From: Trichomonas vaginalis G3
Taxonomy: Eukaryota; Parabasalia; Trichomonadida; Trichomonadidae
DNA length: 64,000 nucleotides
Direction: 5' to 3'
Assembly (NCBI RefSeq): GCF_026262505.1
Contig: NC_067208.1
Coordinates: forward strand, 18,299,962-18,363,961
Positions 27,472 to 37,494 of this stretch are shown here, piece by piece (position 1 is the first letter of the stretch; every line of letters starts with the position of its first letter). A program made the position numbers and the translations under genes. Under the pieces are notes generated by a model that ran no database searches, was not told where the DNA came from, and was given only the letters and a program-made list of their open reading frames with translations.

Positions 27472-28274
27472 TTACTTACTAATAAAATTTCTTTGTTATG
27501 ACACTTTCTCCAGTTTATAGGACCTCTCTCATATTCTATCTTGTCATATATAAACTCATAGTCATGTATGTCCTCTAACCATCTCATAACGGTTTCCAAA
27601 CCACTTTTATCGGATGTAAAGTAAAAGCATGGATGGTTATGTAAAACGTCTAAAGTTTCTAAAGAGTCTCTCAAAGTCCAGTCTACTTGGTATTGAAAAT
27701 CCCATGTGTTATAGAACGGCGGGTCCACTATAAAGAAAACATTTTCCTTGTCTTTATATTTTTCATACAAATCTGTCCAATGACATCTCACAAACTCTAT
27801 ACCCTCAATATATTTTTCTATGTCCTCTTTGAAAACATTTGTATAGTTAAGATATAAAACTTTTGACATAAGTGTTTCAATGTCATGAACTCTTATAGCA
27901 CCACTATATAATAGTCTAGCAGATATACTATTCCAGTCTATATATTCTGCTTTTTTCAAAACCTCTCTCACAATATTTTTCTTATCTAATGGTATACGTT
28001 CCATCTTACCTATCTGAATCTTTTCTTTTAACTCTTTCAATATATTGTTTGTGTCTGGTATATGTTTGAGACGGTCCATATAGTTGTCGAAGTCATTGCA
28101 TATAATCTTTGAGTCTGGGAATATTATATGGCACAAATGGGATATATAGAAACTTCCACCGAACAAATCTACAAATGTTAGACCATTCGGTAGTTTCTTA
28201 AGTTCTCTCAATATAATATCTTTACATTTACTCTTATTTCCAAAGAACGGTAACGGAGGTTTTGTAAAATTCAT
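27456..28274 (-). CDS. D12-class N6-adenine DNA methyltransferase
   Basis: The ATG at 28274 opens MNFTKPPLPFFGNKSKCKDI; 272 residues, whole. AdoMet motifs are present: the N-terminal PPLPFFGNKS (equivalent to the Dam PFLKWAGGK motif), motif I FVDLFGGSFY and the catalytic DPPFYN (DPPY motif IV) at about residue 190. It would methylate adenine N6 in DNA. D12-class methyltransferases are a known recurrent family in T. vaginalis, where 6mA has been reported as the main DNA methylation. It is the outermost gene at this end of the element. No partner nuclease is seen, so an orphan marking or regulatory role is more likely than restriction. Confidence 0.88.
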   Translation of the reverse strand: MNFTKPPLPFFGNKSKCKDIILRELKKLPNGLTFVDLFGGSFYISHLCHIIFPDSKIICNDFDNYMDRLKHIPDTNNILKELKEKIQIGKMERIPLDKKNIVREVLKKAEYIDWNSISARLLYSGAIRVHDIETLMSKVLYLNYTNVFKEDIEKYIEGIEFVRCHWTDLYEKYKDKENVFFIVDPPFYNTWDFQYQVDWTLRDSLETLDVLHNHPCFYFTSDKSGLETVMRWLEDIHDYEFIYDKIEYERGPINWRKCHNKEILLVSKCGLK

Positions 28275-28447
28275 TTATATATAATAATAAAAATGTTTTT
28301 TCCTGAAAAGTGACAGAAAAGTGACAAAACATGAAAACATATATAATTTGTGAAAAGCGACACATTATATAATGTTTTCGACCCAGAAGAAGGCTTCTTC
28401 CCAGAAGCAATGGAGGAAGAAGAAGAGTCCTCCGAATAAAAACTTCA
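28275..28447. other. Subterminal non-coding region of copy 1, right side
   Basis: It holds two gtgacagaaaagtgac direct repeats (about 28308-28326), the tract aaaacatgaaaacatatata shared with both ends of copy 2, and a 26-codon acidic-looking stretch on the other frame of 28375-28440 without a clear start. No confident gene was found. It is likely the methyltransferase promoter. Confidence 0.5.
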
Positions 28448-28508
28448 TTTATACTAAACATCAACATCAGGGCTAGAAGGCACGAAGTGCCTGGAAGCCC
28501 CACTACCC
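28448..28508. repeat. Right terminal inverted repeat of copy 1
   Basis: Reverse complement partner of 685-740. The hairpin at 28469-28501 has outer GGGCT/AGCCC, inner AGGCAC-GAA-GTGCCT. Poly-T follows to 28522, then host DNA. Confidence 0.85.
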
Positions 28509-28736
28509 TTTTTTTTTTTTTTCTTCATGCAGATACCGCAAAATTAAAAAAGTGACGTCTTGAGTGGAGTCAAAGGTCGAAATTGCTAGCTAAATGTTTT
28601 TTTAGCGAAATTGCGTATTGTACGTTTTTTTCGCAAAACGAAACCCTTATTTATATTGTTGAACATTCAATCTAATGCACAAATCTATAATTTTCATTGA
28701 CTTATTGTAAAGCTTTCAATTTGGTAAAATTTTTTT

Positions 28737-29647
28737 ATGTTAAATCTCACTCTCCTGACAAATATCACAGCATCTAGCTCGGTTTGCCAATTTCAGACAT
28801 ATGGCTACTGTAAACATCCTAGTACATTAATATATTTCTGTGTAATGATAGCTCTAACTTTACCGTTTTATTTTTATTCAGCAATAATGATTAGAAGATT
28901 AAGATTCCAATTACGTAATCACTTCATGCCAGGGTTGTTTTATTCATTTGCGATTGGAATTTACCTCGTATGGTATTGGTTTGATCAATACGTTTTTTAT
29001 TACTATATTCATCATGAAGTTCATGATTATTTTTATTATTTGCGGGGTATTTGGGAAGATTTATCAAGACTTGCGTTTTATAATGTTCTGTAATCAAATT
29101 GCTTCGGTTTTACTTGCATTTGATATTAAATTTGCAAAATTCTTGAAGTACTTCAATTTGATATTCTTTTTGATATATCTAGCGCGTTTATTTGGTGAAT
29201 TTTTCTTTGCAATCAATGAAAAAACAAATAAAAAATGGCGAAATAGTCCTTTCTTTAAGGACCATGGTCTTATTTATGAACTACAATACGGATTTTTATT
29301 CACTTATGCATCAATTCTACTCAATATATGCTTTGTATTATCAAATGTCAAAGATTACCTTCCAAAGAAATCCCATACACCGATATACGTTTCAATTTTT
29401 TTGCTTTTATTAGTGGAATATTTGTACTCTCGGAATTAATGCTAAATACGACAGCAAAATTGTATTCAGGATTCAATTTAAGAGTATGAGCAAATTAAAT
29501 TATATCAAATTGATAATACAGCTTATAGTTAACTATTCATGTGATATCCCAACATTGATTATTATTTGGATTTTATCATCAAATCAATTTGAAGAAGATG
29601 AAGCACAGTCTTCAATATTTACATATAGTATCTTAACAGAACAATAG
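28737..29647 (+). pseudogene. Seven-helix membrane protein gene, decayed (family copy 1)
   Basis: The ATG at 28737 opens MLNLTLLTNITASSSVCQFQ. It is homologous to the whole gene at 31167-32075: CKHPSTLIYF, IMIRRLRFQLRNHFMPG, LNICFVLSNVKDYLPKK and the end IPTLIIIWILSSNQ all align. The protein is spread over several frames: the first ends at 29093, the second runs to about 29440, and the third ends at the tag at 29645-29647. This is therefore a host pseudogene with at least three frame changes. It is the most diverged member of the local family. It is unclear whether the nearby Polinton insertion caused its decay; the end of the element is 214 bases upstream. Confidence 0.8.
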
Positions 29648-30055
29648 AATGTATCTAATCAAATCTATACTGACTACTTTTTTACCTAAATTATTAAATA
29701 GCAAAGTTTTTAATGATTTGGTGGAAAATATAAATGTAGTGTAACAAAAGCATCTCGCTAGATTTTCATATTCTTAAATGAATTCATGCTTTTCTCATGC
29801 AACGAAACTGATATTTGTGAAATTGCTGAAAAAATTGTTTTTTTGAAAGACAAAACTTTGCATATCTATTATAAATGCGAATGTAAGGCTATTCACAGCA
29901 TTTTATAAACTTATAAAGCTTTTCTGTTCTCTATTTTACTACATCATGTACATTTTTACCGAAATTATATTACATTTTTTCCCAAAAACATTGCAGAAGA
30001 TTCCAATCAAATCAATATCAGCAAAAAAGAATAATATCATTTAAAAATAAAGTTT
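29648..30055. other. Intergenic, AT-rich
   Basis: About 400 bases between a plus-strand pseudogene and the 3' end of the minus-strand BspA-like gene. No ORF, RNA gene or repeat is recognised. Confidence 0.6.
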
Positions 30056-31005
30056 TTACATGGATATGAAAACCGAACAAAAAAGAAGACGCGTTATACT
30101 AAAAGAAGAATATGAAATAACTCTACATGATTTGTATAAATCAGTATATGCTGTAATATTATCAATGTTGAAATTAGTGTTAAGAAATACTGTTTTACCA
30201 AAGCGTTTGATTGAGTGTCCATTAGGAATTAATATTGATTCAAGTGTTGTAGCATTTTGAAAAGACCTTTCCTCAATTATATTAATAGTGCTTTGGAAAA
30301 CAATAGATTCAATTGTTTCATGATAAAAAAATGCATGAAACTGGACTTTTTTGAGAGATCTAGGGGCTACATAAACCTTCAAACCATTTTTCCGCGGTAC
30401 ATGAATAAGGGTATCAATATTTTTATTGTAAAGGATATAATCAACTGATGCATAACTAGGATTTAAAGGATTTACTACAATTTTCTCTAATTTGTGTGCA
30501 TAATTGAAAGGATTCCCTGTTGATATTTGAATTGTTGAGGCAGGAATATCAATTTCACGAACAGGAATATTATAAAAAGCGTCATCATCGATTTGTATAA
30601 GTGTGTCTGGTAATTTTATTTGTGTAATACTTGAATATGATAAAGAATATAAAAGTAAACGCTCACATGAGGAATCAATGATGAGAGACGAGTATTTAGC
30701 ATCAATACTATTGTTGTAGGAAAGTGAGCCGCTTGGACAATGGACATATGCCTCTATTAGAAAACTTTTTTTAGTTTTGAATACTTTTTTGAGAGTGAAT
30801 TGAATTTTAATGCAAATAGAATACAAAACTCAACCATTTTATAAATCTTAAGAATATATTTGTCGACCAAATAATTCCTATCGTTATTATATGAACGAAG
30901 TTTTTCCACAATAAGCACAGGCAATGATCCTAACTCATCTTTATCAGCTCCAAATTGATCTGAAAGATCATCAACGTAAGGATTTCCACCAATTGTTCCG
31001 ATCAA
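30056..31005 (-). pseudogene. BspA-like leucine-rich-repeat gene, decayed
   Basis: The main part (30056-30826) encodes BspA/LRR_5-type repeats: ITQIKLPDTLIQIDDDAFYN, REIDIPASTIQI, KLEKIVVNPLNPSYASVDYI and ESIVFQSTINIIEERSFQNA. These are typical of the very large trichomonad surface BspA family, which is linked to adhesion. A second frame upstream (30757-31005, no ATG at its start) reads GTIGGNPYVDDLSDQFGADK and cannot be assigned. The two frames overlap at 30757-30826, so the locus looks frameshifted. The C-terminus ends in a short hydrophobic stretch (LLFCSVFISM) without the usual long membrane segment. It is probably inactive. Confidence 0.65.
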
Positions 31006-31166
31006 TTCAATCTTTTCGAATTAATTAACAATTTAGAAAATATTATCCATGATATTAGCTCTGCAAAGAAATTTTAAAAAGTTTTAAATGCATTTCATGT
31101 TATGATGGAAATAAAATTTCAATAAAATTTCTGTTGCAACAATTTTGTCAATTTTCCAAAAAAAAG

Positions 31167-32075
31167 ATGGTAAGTTATTTCATACGGGAAATGCCACGAG
31201 TTTATTGTCAATTACATGCATATAGCGTTTGCAATCATCCGTGTTCTTATATTTTCATTGTTGTCCAATTACTTATTCAAATTCCATATTTTTATTTTGC
31301 TTTTTCGTTGATCAGAAGACTTAAATTTCAACTCAGAAATCGCTTTATGCCTGGTATATGCTATGTGCTCACATATGCTGTTCACAACTTCAGTTCTTGG
31401 ATATATTATTATGTTTTATGTTATTTTTATCGTGAAAAGGATAAGAATTTTTGTTTTAGATTAAGCAGAGTGTGGGATGATTTTACAATGCTAGCAGATG
31501 TTATGTTCATGGAACAAATTGCAATTGTATTAATTTGCTTTAATATCAAAATTGGAAAATATTTGAAGTACTTTAACTATTTTCTTTATGTTTTAATGAT
31601 ATTTAGGATTGTATGCAAATTCTTTTTTACCTTATACTCCAAAGTTGATCCATATACAATTCCATTCATTAATGAGATTGTTTACAACAAAACATATATA
31701 GTCTATTCAACAATCTATAACACAATATATATTATAATGCTGATTCTTATGAATATATGCTTTGTATTATCAAGTATCAAAGATTACATTCCGAAAAAAT
31801 ATCATTTAAGAATTAACATCGCATTATTCATGGAAATTCTTGGTAGTGTCGGTTTAGAAATAGCGCAACGCGTGAGATATAGTGTTTTGGTTATGAAATA
31901 TGAATTTATAGACATAGTGAAATTTAACTACATCAGAGTTTTCATTCATTTATACGTAATGTACTGTATGAATCTTCCATATTTGATTATAATTTGGACC
32001 CTATCATCAACTGAATATGTTGAGGATCAAGAGGCCACCGATGTTCTTTTTAAGGAAATTGCAGCTTTAGATTAG
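31167..32075 (+). CDS. Seven-helix membrane protein, intact family member
   Basis: The ATG at 31167 opens MVSYFIREMPRVYCQLHAYS, giving 302 residues. An upstream in-frame TTG at 31134 was rejected because trichomonad genes start at ATG soon after the initiator. Seven hydrophobic spans are seen: about 28-50 (YIFIVVQLLIQIPYFYFAFS), 62-90, 105-128, 135-158, 180-205, 215-235 and 258-285. Conserved marks are RRLKFQLRNRFMPG after span 1 and SSIKDYIPKKYHL after span 5. The layout resembles a GPCR or GPCR-like receptor, but no family motif is certain. The upstream tract TTGCAAC-ATT-TGTCAA is shared with the next copy and probably contains the promoter. Confidence 0.75.
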   Translation: MVSYFIREMPRVYCQLHAYSVCNHPCSYIFIVVQLLIQIPYFYFAFSLIRRLKFQLRNRFMPGICYVLTYAVHNFSSWIYYYVLCYFYREKDKNFCFRLSRVWDDFTMLADVMFMEQIAIVLICFNIKIGKYLKYFNYFLYVLMIFRIVCKFFFTLYSKVDPYTIPFINEIVYNKTYIVYSTIYNTIYIIMLILMNICFVLSSIKDYIPKKYHLRINIALFMEILGSVGLEIAQRVRYSVLVMKYEFIDIVKFNYIRVFIHLYVMYCMNLPYLIIIWTLSSTEYVEDQEATDVLFKEIAALD

Positions 32076-32610
32076 AATTTTATTCTATATTTATCGTTTA
32101 GTATGTTGCTTGATTGTATTTAAACTTTCATTTTTTAGAAGAATACCATTTCCAATATTTTTTAAAGCTTGTATAAAGCGGGTGCAACCTGAGAATAATA
32201 TTTTCTTACTCCAGGAGATATAATTCGAGAAAATGTCACTTCAGAAATAAGAGAAACACATTATCCAATTCGAACCAAAAATATGTAATCATAATTATAT
32301 TCTGAATTAGATTTAACACCTTGATTTTTTTCATTCTATATTTCATCGCGATTATATCCACTGTTCAATAATTCTGAAGAAAAATCATGGATAATTGATC
32401 TTTCAATGCAATGCATAGTATGCCGGACTATTATGGAATTGATACAACATGAAATTAAAGAATCATTGTTATTAATTTCATTATTAGTTTGCAAATATTT
32501 GATATTTATTAAACATAGATGTAAAGAGTTTTAAATTTATTTTGCGGAATGATATGATAGCGATAAAATTTCCGTTGCAACGATTATGTCAAATTTGACA
32601 TAAAAAAATT
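32076..32610. other. Intergenic between tandem copies
   Basis: The first 60 bases after the stop (gaattttattctatatttat) and the last 60 before the next start match the equivalent flanks of the neighbouring copies, so the duplicated unit of about 1444 bp includes its flanks. The middle holds no recognisable feature. Confidence 0.65.
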
Positions 32611-33525
32611 ATGGAAAACAAGGTTAGTAAATTCATTCTATATATGCCACAGTCCTACTGTCAATTACATGCATATAGCGTTTGCAATCATCCGTGTTCT
32701 TATATTTTCATTGTTGTCCAATTAATTTTACAACTTCCATTTTTTTATTATGCTTTTTCGTTGATCAGAAGACTTAAATTTCAACTAAGAAATCGCTTTA
32801 TGCCTGATATATGTTATGTGCTCACATATGCTGTTCACAACTTCAGTTCTTGGATATATTATTATGTTTTATGTTATTTTTATCGTGAAAAGGATAAGAA
32901 TTTTTGTTTTAGATTAAGCAGAGTGTGGGATGATTTTACAATGCTAGCAGATGTTATGTTCATGGAACAAATTGCAATTGTATTAATTTGTTTAATATCA
33001 AAATTGGAAAATATTTGAAGTATTTTAACTATTTTCTTTATGTTTTAATGATATTTAGGATTATATGCAAATTCTTTTTTACCTTATACTCCAAAGTTGA
33101 TCCATACACAATTCCATTCATTAATGAAGTTGTTTACAAAAACATATATAGTCTATTCAATAATCTATGGAACATTGAATCTGTTATTACTTAGTCTTTT
33201 GAATATATGCTTTGTCATATCAAAAATCAAAGATTTCATACCCCAAAAATATCATTTAAGAATTTACATTGCGTTATTCATGCAGATTCTTGGTAATATT
33301 GGTGCTGAAATAGCACAGCGCACAAGATATAGTCTTGCTGTTACAAAATTAGAATTTTATGACTTAAATAAATTTAATTACATCAGAGTTTTCATTAATT
33401 TATACATTATGTACTGCATGAGCATACCATACTTAGTAATAATGTGGACGCTGTCATCAACTGAGTATGTTGAAGAATCAGAAACTGCAGATGTGCTTTT
33501 TAGCGGAATTGCAACTCGGGATTAG
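32611..33525 (+). pseudogene. Seven-helix membrane protein gene, two frameshifts (family copy 3)
   Basis: The ATG at 32611 opens MENKVSKFILYMPQSYCQLH. It is nearly identical in DNA to 31167-32075 over the first two-thirds and more diverged in the last third. Relative to the intact gene it lacks one base in the tract ttaatttgtttaatatc (near 32990) and two bases in tacaaaaacatatata (near 33135). The frame changes twice and the protein is split over three frames. It could be a young pseudogene; sequencing error is less likely because two separate sites are involved. Confidence 0.8.
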
Positions 33526-33995
33526 AATTTTATTCTATATTTATCTTTAGTATTTTTTATTGTTGTATTTAAACTCCAATATTTAAGATAGAAAACAATT
33601 ATATCAAAATAATCTTTGAGATAAAGCATATTATGATATATATGTAATGTGAGTATCATATTATAATAAGTGATACAGTGGTGCAATTCTGTTTCGGATT
33701 TATTGCTTTCAAAATAGAAATTTTAAAAATTATTTGATCAATTGCATTTATTTATTGCTTAAGTAATGTCAATGAAAAGTTTTTCATAAACTTTGAATAC
33801 TCTCTTGAATGAAACATGATTTTTATCTGATATTTCCGACGATAAAAAAAATAAACAGAAAGAAATTAACTAATATTATTGCATTATGCAATTAAAAGCT
33901 GCAAAGTAGTCATTGAATTATAGAATTCATACAGAAAAAAAATTGGAAATATTTTATACATAAACATAATTTATTTTAGGGACAAATGATAAGAA
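33526..33995. other. Intergenic, AT-rich
   Basis: A convergent gap between family copy 3 and the 3' end of the pantothenate kinase gene. The first 60 bases repeat the 3' flank of copy 2 of the family. Nothing else is recognised. Confidence 0.6.
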
Positions 33996-34886
33996 TCATT
34001 GGAGTTCTGATGCTCGCAAGGCTGCACCAATTGCTCCTGCATATCTATGATTCTCTGGGAAAATTAATGAGATTTCTTTGTTAAACAAAGAAGCTGACTT
34101 ATATAATGAATCAGGGATACTTCCCTCCATTGAGAGGAAACCACCGACAAAAACAAGAGATGTTACTTTCTCTGCTCTAGCAACAGTTGCAGCTCCACCT
34201 GCAATAGAATAACAAATTGCAGAAAGGAGTGATGCAGCTATATCTTCTTTAGGAGCAGTTTTATGTTCTATTGATGCTTTGGCAAAAGAAGAAGCGCAAA
34301 CATCAGATAATAAAGTATTTCCGTAATTTTGACCATAAATGTCTGAGATAAGTAAGTCCAATGTAGATGTTTTGCCAATATTAGCTAATCTAAGTATTTC
34401 ATCGAAGTTATTTACTTGAATCAGTAAATTTGCTAAGCCAAGTAAGGTTCCACCTCCTAGCGGTGAGCCACCTACATGTTTCACCTTATTATCAATCGAT
34501 AGGGCAGAGTATGAAACGCCTGTTCCCATTGAAATAATGATACAAGGAATTAAATCTTCTATTTGAGGGCCCAAAATTTTAACATTGCTTCGGTCTTTAA
34601 GTAAATGAGCAGCTCCAAAAGCTTGTGTTCCTAGTTCATCGAGTTTGACAGGTTTTGGTTTAATTTGCTCGAAAAATTCACGGAATTTAACGGATCCACC
34701 ACCAGTTATGCATATTTTCTCGATTTTCTCATGAATTTGTTCGATTTTTAATTCGCCGTTTTCATCTGTTTGAAAGAAATTTTTGATTTCTTCAATTAAT
34801 GTTGGGATGCAGAATAGTTGCTTATTTCCATCTTTTCCAATAAAGCACATTTTTGTAAATGAACCTCCAAGATCTACTCCAAGCAT
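33996..34886 (-). CDS. Type II (eukaryotic) pantothenate kinase
   Basis: The ATG at 34886 opens MLGVDLGGSFTKMCFIGKDG; 296 residues. This ASKHA-fold kinase belongs to the Fumble/PanK2 family and phosphorylates pantothenate, the first step of CoA synthesis. Visible motifs are phosphate-1 GVDLGGSFTK (residues 3-12), ICITGGGSVKFREF, IISMGTGVSYSAL, the glycine loop HVGGSPLGGGTLLGLANLL, and the C-terminal LVFVGGFLSMEGS with NHRYAGAIGAALRA. It lacks the N-terminal extension of animal PanKs, so the enzyme is probably cytosolic and near minimal length. The neighbouring subtilase is on the same strand, but the 421-base gap argues for separate promoters. Confidence 0.9.
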   Translation of the reverse strand: MLGVDLGGSFTKMCFIGKDGNKQLFCIPTLIEEIKNFFQTDENGELKIEQIHEKIEKICITGGGSVKFREFFEQIKPKPVKLDELGTQAFGAAHLLKDRSNVKILGPQIEDLIPCIIISMGTGVSYSALSIDNKVKHVGGSPLGGGTLLGLANLLIQVNNFDEILRLANIGKTSTLDLLISDIYGQNYGNTLLSDVCASSFAKASIEHKTAPKEDIAASLLSAICYSIAGGAATVARAEKVTSLVFVGGFLSMEGSIPDSLYKSASLFNKEISLIFPENHRYAGAIGAALRASELQ

Positions 34887-35307
34887 GAATACAAATTCTG
34901 GAGAACTTTTAATGTAAAGTTCACAATTCCGATATCCTCAAAATCCGTAGTCACTTTTTTTGATTTGATTCTCTTCGAATTTTTTGCTCGAAAAATAAAA
35001 CATCATTAAACTCGCTTTTTGAGATCAAATAAGGCATTTTGCAGTGAATAAAATGGATAATCCTTTAAAGTGAGAAATTGAGATTACCGTCGACGTTATA
35101 ACTGAGTTAAACGAACATAATGCAGATAAAGCTGATGTATAACACTTTATCACTGGTTTTCCATCTTTTTTGAACTTAATTGAATGAAATCTAATCATTC
35201 ATTCTTTGAATCATTGATTTATCACTAAGGTAAGATTTTCTGTATTGATGCATCTATTAACTAATATACTATTAATGGAAAAATATATAAAGATTCTCAT
35301 GATTTCT
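34887..35307. other. Intergenic, pantothenate kinase promoter side
   Basis: An AT-rich gap between two minus-strand genes. It should hold the kinase promoter next to 34887 and the subtilase 3' region near 35300. No initiator motif could be chosen with confidence and no repeat is seen. Confidence 0.5.
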
Positions 35308-37494
35308 TTATTCAAAATGAATTGATGATTTCTTGGTGCAAAACAAAACAATAGATCTGTAGATCCCGAAACACAATAACAGAACAAATAATACAATACC
35401 TAACACAATCTCAGTAATTTGAACAGGAGTTAATGCATCGGGCCTATATTTGCCATCTTGTTCAACAACAAATAAATTAATCGTCATAGGATGGATATAT
35501 TCTTGTCTTTCAGTTGAAGTAGGTGATATTTGTAAATAAAACTTCTTTGTTGAAGGAATCATGTTAATAAGCCACCTATTTCCTGTGTTTCTGATCCATT
35601 CTCTATTTAGAATGGCCTTGCTATCAGGAGATATAATAGTTGCAGCGATTGTTGTAGAAAATCCATCATAAATGATTCTATCAAGATGCAGAACATATTC
35701 AATATATATGTCAGTATCTGTTTTGTATACTGTTCCATTTGGTGGATTGGATAAGCCAACATCCAAAGTATTACTATAGTCAACTGAAACATTTGATGAA
35801 AAGATGCACTTAGGATCCATGGAATCAATAATAAGTATCATATCAAGTTTATCCCTGAAAACACTAGGAGTATATTCTATTTTTAACAAATCGAATTTCT
35901 CATTAAAACTAGCATTAATAAGAATCCTATCATTTCCATCCGGTGAAGCAAGCCAAACTGTGTAGTATGCGTCTTTTACATCTTCACTTACATTTACTTT
36001 GACCCCAGCAGCTGTTGCTGCAAATAGAGGAATTTTATTTTTTTTGAATGTAATTTTGGAGACATTTGCTTCGAATGGTGAATGACAATCATTCCTTTGA
36101 TTTATCAAAGAGATATTTGGAGCTATTTTGTTATAGAAGACCTTAAGACCTAAGCTCTCTATTGTTCCATGATATGCATCGTCTGCGACTCTAAATGAAA
36201 CTGTCCATTTTCCTATTGGATTTTCGCCTAAGAATTTATATCCCATTAATTCAACTGAGTTTATTGTTGAAGTTAAGTCTGCCTCTGTTAATATTTTCAT
36301 CTCACACCTTGTTCCATTTGGACTAATAATGTGTGGATTTAACGACCCAAATGATAATTTCTTCGATTTGAAGAATAAACTGACGCATAAAACAGATTTC
36401 GCACTTCTTTCTGTGAAATCAAAAGTAACGTTGTGCTCACGGTCTTCAATAATTAAATTTAAAGTTTTTTCAACTTTGTATTCATAAAATTTCCCAGTTG
36501 ATGTCCAATTTAATGCGATATCAACAGCTCTACCCAGATTCAACCTTCCAAAGCCCGATCTTCTATTATAATTAAGTTGTATTCCATTTTTGTCCCAAAT
36601 TATCGTGTTTGGATTTACTTTATCTGCAGAAAACGCAGTAATATAAAACAGATCAGATAATGTTAGGTTTGGATTTGCTTCTAATAAAACAGCAAGTCCA
36701 CCTGCGAATATCGCTGCACTTGCGTTAGTCGATGTGAAGTTCTTATTTGTTGAATTAGTAGATTTTGGCGAAGCTGTAAAAATAGGAGCATTTCCAGCAG
36801 CAGGAGCAACCATAAAGACACTTGCACCTTCAGCAGAACGATATAAAGAAAGACCTCTGTTAGTAACACCGCTAATTGTAAAAACTAGTGGCCAACCTGA
36901 AGGTGGACTCATAATAGGATCAGATGCGCAAGTTCCTGATGGAACCACTATTGGATGTGGCCAATTTCCTTCTTGTGGATGATATAAATAATCATCTGCA
37001 ATTTCCTTAGGAATTACTTCTGGTTGAACGTATTGAACGTATCCATTCGGTTTCTCAATGTAAAGATATTGAAGGATTGATATATTCCACTTCAAACTCT
37101 GATGGCACATCACAGTTTGAAGGTGTTCTGCTTGCATGGAATAGTTTGTGAAAAAATAAGATGCAACATTTGCTCCTGGAGCAACACCTTCAAATTCTGT
37201 ACCTCTTTTCCCTGCTGCTAGAGCTAATGATGCAGTTGCGATGTTATGTGATGAATTCGTTGTCAACATGATTTCATTTGTATAAATATTAATAAACTGA
37301 TCTTTGATTGCTCTATCTTTGTATGCAACATGATCGAAAAGCGCTCCATCAGACATTACGGCAATTGTGATTCCTTTCCCTGTGTATTTATCGTAATATG
37401 CATGCCCAGACCAGTTGATATCTTCACCATCTAAGCCACCGTATTCATCATTTCCCGAATTTTTAAGCCACCACGCTACAAATAAATAAAACAT
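35308..37494 (-). CDS. Kexin-like subtilase (S8B) with P-domain and membrane anchor
   Basis: The ATG at 37494 opens MFYLFVAWWLKNSGNDEYGG (728 residues); a GTG five codons upstream was rejected. Subtilase core: Asp region GITIAVMSDGALFDH (about 48-62), His region TTNSSHNIATASLALAAG (about 84), Ser region TNASAAIFAGGLAVLLEANP (about 265). A proprotein-convertase P-domain follows, with PHIISPNGTRCE and GENPIGKWTVSFRVADDAYH. A membrane span (ITEIVLGIVLFVLLLCFGIY) lies near the C-terminus with a short cytosolic tail. The protein begins at the mature kexin start, so no separate prodomain is present. The usual SGNGG oxyanion-hole segment reads PSGTCASDP, so activity is uncertain. It is a probable surface or secretory-pathway protease; a pseudoprotease is also possible. 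Confidence 0.85.
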   Translation of the reverse strand: MFYLFVAWWLKNSGNDEYGGLDGEDINWSGHAYYDKYTGKGITIAVMSDGALFDHVAYKDRAIKDQFINIYTNEIMLTTNSSHNIATASLALAAGKRGTEFEGVAPGANVASYFFTNYSMQAEHLQTVMCHQSLKWNISILQYLYIEKPNGYVQYVQPEVIPKEIADDYLYHPQEGNWPHPIVVPSGTCASDPIMSPPSGWPLVFTISGVTNRGLSLYRSAEGASVFMVAPAAGNAPIFTASPKSTNSTNKNFTSTNASAAIFAGGLAVLLEANPNLTLSDLFYITAFSADKVNPNTIIWDKNGIQLNYNRRSGFGRLNLGRAVDIALNWTSTGKFYEYKVEKTLNLIIEDREHNVTFDFTERSAKSVLCVSLFFKSKKLSFGSLNPHIISPNGTRCEMKILTEADLTSTINSVELMGYKFLGENPIGKWTVSFRVADDAYHGTIESLGLKVFYNKIAPNISLINQRNDCHSPFEANVSKITFKKNKIPLFAATAAGVKVNVSEDVKDAYYTVWLASPDGNDRILINASFNEKFDLLKIEYTPSVFRDKLDMILIIDSMDPKCIFSSNVSVDYSNTLDVGLSNPPNGTVYKTDTDIYIEYVLHLDRIIYDGFSTTIAATIISPDSKAILNREWIRNTGNRWLINMIPSTKKFYLQISPTSTERQEYIHPMTINLFVVEQDGKYRPDALTPVQITEIVLGIVLFVLLLCFGIYRSIVLFCTKKSSIHFE

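Larger units (their letters stand above)
675..28522 (+). mobile_element. Polinton/Maverick copy 1, broken
   Basis: This is a giant self-synthesising DNA transposon bounded by a poly-A run on the left (675-684), a poly-T run on the right (28509-28522) and inverted terminal repeats. It carries the family hallmarks: protein-primed PolB, rve integrase, A32-like packaging ATPase and a jelly-roll-type major capsid protein, plus SF3 helicase, fibre and adenine methyltransferase genes. Without its 4-kb internal duplication it would be about 23.9 kb. It is broken, with roughly 20-30 breaks spread over the capsid, helicase, ATPase and integrase regions, while PolB, the fibre gene and the methyltransferase read straight through. 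No matching target duplication is visible at its two ends. High DNA similarity to copy 2 points to a young age. Confidence 0.93.

Noticed and set aside
28275-28447. Small gene MFSTQKKASSQKQWRKKKSP at 28372
   Set aside because: Two alternative frames in this tract look equally gene-like, and the reading differs in its end between the elements. It was kept only as a subterminal region.
675-28522. Target-site duplication for copy 1
   Set aside because: The bases beside the poly-A (caacaac) and poly-T (cttcatg) do not match in any 5-6-bp register.
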